DNA from: Methylococcales bacterium
Lineage (GTDB): Bacteria > Pseudomonadota > Gammaproteobacteria > Methylococcales > Methylomonadaceae
Direction of reading: 5' to 3'
Assembly: GCA_023145835.1 (NCBI GenBank)
Contig: JAGLDH010000138.1
Location: 1-42,888 of the forward strand
DNA length: 42,888 bases
The notes below the pieces were generated by a model. The model was not told the DNA's origin. It was given only the letters and a program-made list of their open reading frames with translations, and did no database searches. Every line of letters starts with the position of its first letter. Within the stretch, counting starts at the first letter, position 1. Made by a program: the position numbers and the translations under genes. Shown here piece by piece: positions 1 through 7,136 of the stretch.

Positions 1-328
1 CACGAAGATCGGTGCAATAGAATGATTATTACGTCTCACTTAGTGAAAAAAAACGACTGTTTTTTCTGCGCTAAATTCTAATCGATTTAATCAGAGGCTC
101 TATAATAGATAATTCTTTGAACTACCTACAAGTATCTTGTTTGGATGATTTATATTTGTTCTGACATGATGACAATTCCCATTTTTTATTAATTGCATAC
201 TAAATACCACCTGTTTTACAGGTGGTATTTGATGTATCTAAAATAAAGAATTATCGTGAGACTTGCATCATTCGGCTAGCTTTAAAACTATGAGGTACTA
301 AATGTCCTATTCATAGACTCTTAGTCGG
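1..328. other. Intergenic stretch at the window edge
   Basis: No open reading frame with coding character is visible on either strand. The only clear structure is the perfect hairpin at 202-230, listed separately. The stretch lies downstream of the minus-strand repeat-protein gene that ends at 329. No tail of an upstream gene can be recognised. Confidence 0.6.
202..230. terminator. Perfect 12-bp hairpin, probable bidirectional terminator
   Basis: A perfect inverted repeat has arms AAATACCACCTG and CAGGTGGTATTT around a five-base loop (TTTTA). The arms begin and end in A and T runs, so the structure reads as a terminator from either side. It lies about 100 bp past the stop of the minus-strand repeat-protein gene (stop at 329) and could end that transcript. 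The terminal T run is short, so termination is inferred and not certain. Confidence 0.6.
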
Positions 329-1873
329 TTAACGCCCAAGCGAGAGCCCTAGGTGAGGATAAGTTTGCCAGTAAGGTATTGAGTTTATTTCAATTCCTTT
401 CGTTTTATTAGAAAGATGAAAAAAGGGTGTTTGGTTTTTTCTACGTTGAGACGAAAGTTTGAGATTGGATAGCTTGCCCGGTATAGCGTTAAAAGGGAAT
501 TTCTTAAAACCAGAAATAAACATACCTTCTGGCATCTTAGCGCCTTGAGAATTATTAGTGCCAACAAAAGGAGGTGTATTTTTAGAGGGGACTTGTAAAA
601 ACTCCAAAGCAGTAATGGGTAAATCATTTGCAATGGAAATATTAGCTGATTCTGTTGTTGAGTTTATTAAATCTGAAACTAGACAAAATCCTGTTGGATT
701 ACTGGCAGTTGCGTTTGAACCATCACCTGATATACATTTTGCATCAATAGAAGGAAAGGATAAATGATTAATAGAATCTCCATCAGCAAATTTTATTTGT
801 AAATATTGCATGCCAGAGACGGGTAAATCATTGGTAATGGCAATATCTGCAGAGTTAATGACTGATTCGATGAGATCAGAAGCTAGGCAAAATGCTTTTG
901 GGTTCCCAATTGATGCAGACGAACCATCAACTGAAATACATTCCGCTCCAACTTGAGTACCTTGATCCGAGGAAGAAAGGTGAGCATCATACGATCTTAC
1001 ATCTTCAAATGTAACTTGCAAGAACTGTAAATCAGATACAGGTATGTCATGAGCCATTGAAAAACTAGTAAAGCCAGCTGTTGATGTGCTAAGGTTTGAA
1101 GCCAAACAAAACCCTCCTGTATTCCCTGTCTCTGCAGTAGAACCACCCATCGATCCGCATTGAGTTCTTGTACCTGGGGTGTTACTTGTTTCGCCTTCCT
1201 CAAACATGACTTGTAGGAACTGTAGTCCTACGACAGGTATACCGTTGGCAACAGCAAAATTTGCGAAGGCTGTTGTCGATCTACTAAGATCTGAAGCCAT
1301 ACAGAAACTATCTGTACTCTCTGGGGTTGATGTTGACCCACCCGCTGATGAACATTCGGCTCCAATTTGAACCTTGCTGTCAAGTGTACTACCATCTTTA
1401 AAAACAACTTGCATGAATTGCATACCTGTTACGGGTAACTCATTGGCAACAGAAAAATTTGCAATACCAGATAGTGAGGTATTAATATCCGAAGCCAAGC
1501 AAAATCCGCCCGTTTTTTCATTTTTTGCAGAAGTGTTTCTACTTGAAATACATTCTGCACCTGATGTTCTGTTAATTGGATTTAGTAATACCTTAAATTT
1601 AGCTGATCTTGTTGGTGTAACAGGTCTAGAAAAATTTGTTTTAGGGAGGTGAATGTTTGAAGTAAAGCAAAATTCACCAATATTCCAGGTGTTTTCTTTT
1701 GAATCGTCGACAGCCATACATTCCACACTTTCTTCTGTAGAGGCTAAGTGTGCATCAATAAAGGGGGCGGCGCTATGAGGATTGGTGTTGGAATGAACTT
1801 CAGCGGCCATAGTCATAGTGGAAAACAGAGTCAAAGACAACACGTTATAGTGTAATAACGCCTTTTTTTTCAT
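329..1873 (-). CDS. Exported protein with six Cys-x16-Cys repeats, candidate surface or fibre protein
   Basis: I do not recognise a named family. The chosen ATG at 1873 follows an AGGAG seven bases upstream and gives 514 aa; an upstream in-frame start lacks this support. Residues 1-23 form a Sec signal peptide (KKK, hydrophobic core, TMAA). Six imperfect repeats of about 56-73 residues follow, opening at C52, C108, C174, C239, C312 and C380. In each, a second Cys lies exactly 17 residues later, then [LMF]xS[DN], a Ser/Thr-rich stretch, and a motif like ANDLPVSGMQFLQV. The first repeat is degenerate. A basic tail without Cys (about 430-514) closes the protein. The same unit occurs once in the 103-aa protein at 5203. 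Just before the first repeat, LASTEE mirrors the LASTEGG leader of that protein but lacks the glycines. The gene is likely exported through the nearby C39/FapF-like genes or assembled with the small protein (inference). Confidence 0.8.
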   Translation of the reverse strand: MKKKALLHYNVLSLTLFSTMTMAAEVHSNTNPHSAAPFIDAHLASTEESVECMAVDDSKENTWNIGEFCFTSNIHLPKTNFSRPVTPTRSAKFKVLLNPINRTSGAECISSRNTSAKNEKTGGFCLASDINTSLSGIANFSVANELPVTGMQFMQVVFKDGSTLDSKVQIGAECSSAGGSTSTPESTDSFCMASDLSRSTTAFANFAVANGIPVVGLQFLQVMFEEGETSNTPGTRTQCGSMGGSTAETGNTGGFCLASNLSTSTAGFTSFSMAHDIPVSDLQFLQVTFEDVRSYDAHLSSSDQGTQVGAECISVDGSSASIGNPKAFCLASDLIESVINSADIAITNDLPVSGMQYLQIKFADGDSINHLSFPSIDAKCISGDGSNATASNPTGFCLVSDLINSTTESANISIANDLPITALEFLQVPSKNTPPFVGTNNSQGAKMPEGMFISGFKKFPFNAIPGKLSNLKLSSQRRKNQTPFFHLSNKTKGIEINSIPYWQTYPHLGLSLGR

Positions 1874-2515
1874 TGTGTTTCTCCTAGAGTTTTTGCACAC
1901 GAGAAAGAGTGAGTTTTAACTTTTACCCTATGTCATTCAAGGTGCTGGTTACGATGTATCTCGTTTAAGTAAAGTAATATTGCACAGGAAAGTCATTCCT
2001 CATATCAAATTCAGTATTCAGACAAAAATTTTTAATCAACTACAGAGGCTTGTTTTAAAATTATAGCGTTGATGAGTTAACAAATTGATTCAACAAAAAT
2101 TTTATGTGTTTTCTTAAAGTACATGAAATAAAGTTAGAAAGCAATGAGTAGTCTTCTCTAGGGCAAACTCATTTTATAGGTGAAATAAGAAGTGGTTTTC
2201 AGACTCATTTTATATTGGATAAGACTGAATATTGATATGTGTCAATTTTTACACTGCTTAGAATAGTATAATCACATAATAAAAAACATTTAATTACAAT
2301 ATCTTGTAAGCATCTTGACAATGGAGTATGTTATTTATGCTCATTTAGAATTCTAACAGTACCTTCAAATTTTTTCTAGTCGACCATCAAGGCGCTTCGT
2401 AGAACTACAGTACAGAAAAAGAATTTCTTATGAGTTAGAGTTTTACTTTCATCAATGCGTAAATCCTAAACAGTAAAAAATACGCATTTTTTTTACAATA
2501 TTACGAGGTAAATAT
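1874..2515. other. Intergenic region between divergent surface-protein genes
   Basis: This 642-bp, AT-rich region separates two divergently transcribed exported-protein genes and must hold both promoters. A TTGACA at 2315-2320 with a TATGCT at 2336-2341 points toward the plus-strand gene, but its 15-bp spacing is short, so the promoter is only tentative. Ribosome-binding sites are clear for both genes: AGGAG before 1873 (minus) and GAGGT before 2516 (plus). I see no gene here. Confidence 0.4.
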
Positions 2516-4297
2516 ATGATTATTAATATGTTACATTGCAAGGAAGTTGTATCTGATAACTTGTTCCAGAAAAACAGGTGGGATGTGAAAAATCGATATA
2601 CAAAGCTATTATTTTTTTCGATTGCTTTTGGGTTATCAGTCTCTGATGCGTACTCGGCAGGAAACCAATGTATTTGGAAAGGACCATTATTTAAAAAAGG
2701 CAAATGGACAGATGCTTTAAATTGGAAGAATTGTGGTGGAGGGATTCCAAAGTGTCCCGATGATGTCATATTTAGAGCAGGTATTCAAGGGGCTGAATTA
2801 GATAAAGATTTTTGCATCAATTCTTTTGAGTTTAAAGGAGGCTCTCTTTGTGGTACTAATAATTTAAGAGTAAAAGGGGTCTTCAACTGGACTCAAGGGA
2901 ACATATCGGAAGGAGGAATAGTTGATGCTGAAGGTGGGTTAGAATTAAACCGTGGACGCAAAGTAATGAAGGATGAACAAGCATTGATAAATAGAAAGAA
3001 AGCTAATTGGACTGATGGATCCATAACGTTATTCGGTGCTTCTTCGTTAGTTAATGAATCAGGAGGGGTATTTAATGTGACGAAGGGTGGATTGAGAATG
3101 TCGGGTAGTAGTAATTCTCAATTTTTTAATGCCGAGGGAGGGAAAATTTTAATAAATCTCAATAACTCTTCTAAAAATGTACAATTTGATAACGTTCAGT
3201 TCAATAACGATGGCGCTTTGCTGGTAAAGCAAGGAATTTCTCGTCTTGGTGGAGGAGGAACAAGTGCTGGATCATTTGAAGTAGTTAATGATGGCTTATT
3301 AAACTTTAGTGGAGGAACTCATACACTGCTTCCTAACTCAAGCGTTATAGGGACAGATGTTGAGTTTAGTCATAAAGATAGTGGAGGTAGAACCACTATT
3401 GGTGGGGCGTATAATGTTAAAAATACCGTAATTTCTGGAAATGCTGTTTTTTTTAGCTCAGCAGATACTAGTTTGACAGAGACATTAGTGCAAACAGGTG
3501 GTTATTTAGACGGCGTTGGAAATATTGATGTTACAGGCCAAACAACATTGTCTGGGGGGATAATACAAAGCTCTCGTCCCGATTCACAATCCCAAGCACA
3601 ATTGGTTGCATTAGGTGGGCTCGATATTAATGGTAATTTTATTCAAATTGTGGGGAATAGAAGAGTCATTAATGCAAGGGTAGCAAACTGGACTTCAGGA
3701 GGCATTCGTTTGCATAGCACCTTGACTCGGTTTGAAAATGCATTGGGAGCTATTTTTAATATTAGAGGAGAAGCTTCATTTATCGTAGGGGCAGGAAGGA
3801 ATATTGGCGCCGATCCTACTGTGCCAACAACAAAAGGGTTATTTGTAAATCATGGTGATGTTGTGGTCGACTTAAGCGATGATCGCCGCCGCGGTGGTCC
3901 AGTACAGATAAATACAATATTCGCAAATCTTGGAAACATTGACCTTCAAGGAGATAAGCTGGCCTTTGGAGATGCTCTTCTACAATTCAGTTCAGGTGCT
4001 TTATTATTTGATATTAGTGGATTAACTGATGGCCAATTTGATGTGCTTAATATTGCTGGAAATGCAACATTGGATGGGATTATTGCGATTACGTTGACTA
4101 ATGGATTTGTACCTCAAAGTGGTGATACTTTTAATCTTATAGTCGCAAAGGCAATTCTTCCTTTCCAAACAGTTGACGGGGTTCGTCTTGGAGGGGTAGA
4201 CGGGCATCGATTTGATTATCAAATAGTAACTTTACCTTTGGATCCTCAAGCTCCTTTGGAGCCTGCTAAGCAAGCACTCCAATTAATCTTTAGATAA
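2516..4297 (+). CDS. Exported beta-solenoid-like surface protein
   Basis: This is a 593-aa protein with a long N-terminal extension of about 30 residues before a hydrophobic stretch ending in SDAYSA. Such extended signal peptides are common in large adhesins. The ATG at 2516 is favoured by GAGGT seven bases upstream; a GTG at 2585 is the alternative. After cleavage comes a motif like GKWTDALNWKN...GGIPKCPDDV, typical of the start of right-handed beta-helix passenger domains. Next are many short Gly/Asn/Ser-rich, strand-forming units, with the element NWT[SD]GxI recurring. The C-terminal part (about 500-590) resembles the closing region of many such proteins (FDVLNIAGNATLDG, then SGDTFNLI). 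No autotransporter barrel, PEP-CTERM tail or LPxTG signal is present, so secretion would need a separate partner. The function (adhesin or matrix protein) is inferred. Confidence 0.7.
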   Translation: MIINMLHCKEVVSDNLFQKNRWDVKNRYTKLLFFSIAFGLSVSDAYSAGNQCIWKGPLFKKGKWTDALNWKNCGGGIPKCPDDVIFRAGIQGAELDKDFCINSFEFKGGSLCGTNNLRVKGVFNWTQGNISEGGIVDAEGGLELNRGRKVMKDEQALINRKKANWTDGSITLFGASSLVNESGGVFNVTKGGLRMSGSSNSQFFNAEGGKILINLNNSSKNVQFDNVQFNNDGALLVKQGISRLGGGGTSAGSFEVVNDGLLNFSGGTHTLLPNSSVIGTDVEFSHKDSGGRTTIGGAYNVKNTVISGNAVFFSSADTSLTETLVQTGGYLDGVGNIDVTGQTTLSGGIIQSSRPDSQSQAQLVALGGLDINGNFIQIVGNRRVINARVANWTSGGIRLHSTLTRFENALGAIFNIRGEASFIVGAGRNIGADPTVPTTKGLFVNHGDVVVDLSDDRRRGGPVQINTIFANLGNIDLQGDKLAFGDALLQFSSGALLFDISGLTDGQFDVLNIAGNATLDGIIAITLTNGFVPQSGDTFNLIVAKAILPFQTVDGVRLGGVDGHRFDYQIVTLPLDPQAPLEPAKQALQLIFR

Positions 4298-5202
4298 TGC
4301 TTAATTAATAATCCATCTGTCATGCTAAGTTTCTGTTATTTTTAACAACAGCAATGGTTGCAAAATAGAGTATGGAAGATAGAAGGTTATGTATACTTCA
4401 CACGGTTAACGGATTTCTATCGGTTTGTTTTTGCCGAAAAATTGCGTTGCAGAAACCGTTATGTAACTTGCTATCGATGACTGAAAAATTGAAATCTTAT
4501 TATTGAAAGCTTGTCGTGCCATGCTCAATAAAGTTAAGTGGAAACCAGCAATATATAATTAAACCACTTTGCCGCAGACTTTAGAGCTTAGAGAGTATTA
4601 AATATTTTTAAAAATGAATTCAATTCTGTGAATCATTAGTCTGATTGACAAACCTTCTACCAATACAATTTCAAAGTCAATATATCTTCCTAGCAGTTAT
4701 ACGAGAACATCTATTTGTTAGTCCTATCTAATACAAGTAACGGGGAAAGATAGGGGGTCTTGAGCATCATATAGAAAAATCTAAATAGATTTGATGTTTT
4801 TATCTATAAATTTAATTTATATTTAATAACTTAAAAGAAATGTTTTACGCGATATTTAAACACAATACCGCTGATGAGTTGCTCGTTAGTTATGCAAAGC
4901 TCTCCAATGTAACATGCAAGGTGCTACATTATTATCTTACTTACTACCTTTGTGAGTATTATCACATAAAAAATAATACAATTATGACTAACGTCGCATA
5001 ATTGGAAATTAACGTCTGATAAATCAATGAGTTGTTGCATCGCTTTGAGCACGAATGATATGATTTATCTCGAGGGTTAGTGAAGTAACTCTCATTTCAT
5101 AACATGAATATTAGGCCGTAAAGTAACCTTTACTAAATATTTCTATAATTATAGTTTGGTCAATATTTATTTCTATTTAAACCTTATAAAGAGGATTACA
5201 CA
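4298..5202. other. Long intergenic region upstream of the 103-aa repeat protein
   Basis: This 905-bp AT-rich region contains a half copy of a palindromic element (4392-4475). Near its end is a TATAAT at 5144-5149, a plausible -10 box about 55 bp before the 103-aa protein; no good -35 box is visible. An AGAGGA lies just before the ATG at 5203. A 53-codon ORF at 4840-5001 is not convincing. The long leader suggests regulated expression, but no known riboswitch is recognised. Confidence 0.4.
4392..4475 (+). repeat. Half copy of palindromic element family B
   Basis: The sequence begins TATACTTCACACGG and continues through GGATTTCTA, TTTTTGCCGA, TGCGT and ATGTAACT. It follows the left half of the complete element at 31668-31831 nearly motif by motif. 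No matching right arm is found before 5202, so this looks like a decayed or truncated copy. Confidence 0.5.
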
Positions 5203-5514
5203 ATGAAAAAATTAACACTACTTGGAACTTCATTCGCTATTGCTTTATTGTCTTCTACAGCTATGGCATCTGATTTTCAAGCCCTTTCTGTGTTACAAGG
5301 AGTTTCTCCTGCAGCGCTTCAAGATTCTGAGTTAGCTTCAACTGAAGGTGGATCAACATGCACAAGTGCTGGAGGCTCAACAGCTGAAAATCAAAATACT
5401 GGTGGCGTTTGTCTTGTTGGTGATATTGGTGGTGCACAAGGCGCAAGTTTTGCAGTTGCTAACGATGCTCCTGTTACAGGTGCAAACTTCTTGCAGGTTA
5501 CTGGTGGTCTTTAA
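5203..5514 (+). CDS. Small exported protein with Sec signal, double-glycine leader and one Cys-x16-Cys repeat
   Basis: This 103-aa protein is probably the substrate of the C39 lipoprotein encoded next. Residues 1-22 are a clear Sec signal peptide ending ALLSSTAMA. Residues 23-50 form a propeptide ending LQDSELASTEGG, which fits the bacteriocin double-glycine leader at L-12, E-8, L-7, G-2 and G-1; position -4 is Thr instead of the usual Ile/Val. The predicted mature peptide (51-103) is a single copy of the repeat found six times in the 514-aa protein: C53 and C70 exactly 17 residues apart, GGVCLVGDIGG, then FAVANDAPVTGANFLQV. It starts at an ATG with a good AGAGGA site. It might be an amyloid-like subunit, nucleator or secreted peptide. 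Which of these is inference. Confidence 0.8.
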   Translation: MKKLTLLGTSFAIALLSSTAMASDFQALSVLQGVSPAALQDSELASTEGGSTCTSAGGSTAENQNTGGVCLVGDIGGAQGASFAVANDAPVTGANFLQVTGGL

Positions 5515-5996
5515 GTTTAGTAAGTGTTAGTCAATCTTTGTTTTTTAGATTATAAGTCTTGCATACGATATTTTGATCATGCGCAACTTGAAAAAGATCT
5601 TTAAATAAGAAGTTTGACCAATTACTAAAGTTTATTGAAAGTAAGCTGAAATCTTCGAAGTAGCGGGTTTATAAGTTGAGTGGCCACACTTTACTCGTCA
5701 ACCGAAGGTTTCACCTTCAAAAAGAGGGCTGAATTTGACTTTCCATTGTGAAGAATGGAAGAAAGCAATTTATCATTGCTCTAAAATTCTAGTCTCTTTG
5801 ACACTATCTAAACTTCCTATAATGAAATTTCTAAGAACTGATATTCCGTTCTATTTAATCGAAGGTTATTAGAATATTTTATCAAAACCTGTTTTTGTTA
5901 CTCAAATGTCCTATAAAATACCAGTTTTCAAACTTTAAAAAAAATAAACCACCTGTTTCTATATTTTTATTTAACCTATAATTTAGAGTATAGACT
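5515..5996. other. Intergenic region with three tandem hairpins
   Basis: This 482-bp gap separates the small repeat protein from the C39 lipoprotein and contains no gene. Three short perfect hairpins follow each other: GAAGGT/ACCTTC at 5704-5718, TTCCATT/AATGGAA at 5741-5760 and AGCAAT/ATTGCT at 5764-5780. None is followed by a long T run on the plus strand. They could be RNA processing or stability elements that set different amounts of substrate and protease (inference). Confidence 0.4.
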
Positions 5997-6740
5997 ATGA
6001 AAAAAATAGTACAAGTTTTATTTTGCATGTTTATTTTGCTCTCTTTGGTTGGGTGCGCGAGTGTAACCAAAGACTCTGACTTGGATGTTTCAAAACATAA
6101 TGAAACGATGGCCGTGAAGCGGCATACTGTGATGGAACTTCGCAACTTGCACATTATTAAACAGGAACTTGATTATTCTTGTGGCGCAGCAGCTATGGCA
6201 ACCCTGATGAGAAATTATTTTGGTGATGATACATCCGAAAAAGAGCTGCTCGATTTACTTGATATTCAGATGAAAAAGTTGTCGAAAGAGGAAGTAGCAC
6301 AAAAAAAGAAAAATGGGTTTTCTCTCTTAGACCTTAAAGCTGTTGCTAACCTAAAAGGATACCAAGCTGCTGGTTTTCGGTTAACTTTGGATCAACTCAG
6401 AAAGTTAAATACACCTGTTATTGTTTTTGTCAAACCACTTGGCTATCATCATTTTGCCGTTCTGCGTGGTGTTGCAGGGGATCGCGTATTTTTAGCAGAT
6501 CCAACACGAGGTAACCTTCGTCTTAATAGCGCCCGTTTTTTAGAAGAATATAGTGGCATTGTATTTATTCTTGGCAGAGATGGGGAAGAGCTTATTAAAA
6601 CTTATAAACTAGCCTTGGCACGCCCCGACGATTTTGTTCTACCAGATCAACGTAGAATTAGCAATGGAATTAGTAGCTTTCAAAATTATTTATCAAATTT
6701 AATGGTGCGATCTAGACCGTTACGATCACAACGCCCTTGA
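5997..6740 (+). CDS. C39-family cysteine peptidase lipoprotein (FapD-like)
   Basis: This 247-aa protein has a lipoprotein signal peptide with lipobox LVGC (Cys20). The +2 residue is Ala, which predicts outer-membrane anchoring facing the periplasm. The peptidase domain (about 50-200) shows the C39 signature: oxyanion Gln56, catalytic Cys62 in DYSCGAAAMATL, His152 in YHHFAVLRG and Asp168 in LADPTRG. C39 peptidases normally cut bacteriocin leaders after a double glycine inside ABC exporters. Here the domain stands alone, without ABC or membrane domains, as in FapD of the Pseudomonas functional-amyloid operon. The upstream 103-aa protein carries a matching GG leader, so it is the likely substrate (inference). 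The C-terminal 40 residues are basic and unassigned. No strong ribosome-binding site is visible before the ATG. Confidence 0.82.
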   Translation: MKKIVQVLFCMFILLSLVGCASVTKDSDLDVSKHNETMAVKRHTVMELRNLHIIKQELDYSCGAAAMATLMRNYFGDDTSEKELLDLLDIQMKKLSKEEVAQKKKNGFSLLDLKAVANLKGYQAAGFRLTLDQLRKLNTPVIVFVKPLGYHHFAVLRGVAGDRVFLADPTRGNLRLNSARFLEEYSGIVFILGRDGEELIKTYKLALARPDDFVLPDQRRISNGISSFQNYLSNLMVRSRPLRSQRP

Positions 6741-7136
6741 CTTACTTTTTTTAAACCTTAGGCAAGATCATTGTGCCATTAATTAAAGTTAAAGCCCTTG
6801 ATGTGGCACTGAAAATGATGCTATAGAAAAATTTAATTAAGAGCAAGTGGTGGTTGTTATTAGTTGTTTTTTTGAAAAACATTCCCCGAAGGATAATATC
6901 AATCCATTTTGCAGTTGCAGGCATTAACAGAGCTCTATAGAAAGTACCTTAATTTTTATTTAGAAATGAGGTTTATTTTGTTTGATAGTTTTAATGAATG
7001 TTGGTCTTGGATCATTATTATTTAATGACCCTGTCAGTTAAATGTTGAGTTTTTATAAGCAATAAAAATATTTTAAGTTTTTCACACCCTTCTCAGTACT
7101 CATTCACTCTAGTAGATTATTTAATGTCGAATTAAT
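6741..7136. other. Intergenic region, no gene seen
   Basis: This 396-bp AT-rich gap lies between the C39 lipoprotein and the outer-membrane protein, which share an orientation. I see no ORF, convincing terminator or known RNA. Its length makes it likely that the downstream gene has its own promoter, though no clear -35/-10 pair stands out. Confidence 0.35.

Noticed and set aside
385-1652. Several ORFs of 60-92 codons, on plus strand and in the other minus frames, inside the 514-aa repeat gene
   Set aside because: They follow the repeat structure of the real gene in other frames, have no ribosome-binding sites, and give no domain.
2516-4297. PEP-CTERM or autotransporter classification of the 593-aa protein
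   Set aside because: The C-terminus has neither a PEP/VPxPA motif with membrane helix nor a barrel of about 270 residues.
4840-5001. 53-codon plus-strand ORF
   Set aside because: No good ribosome-binding site, no signal or membrane segment, many Tyr and Asn as expected from AT-rich random sequence.
5203-6740. Classical class II bacteriocin or microcin operon
   Set aside because: A GG leader and a C39 peptidase are present, but there is no ABC transporter, no HlyD-type adaptor and no immunity gene, and the substrate has a Sec signal peptide.
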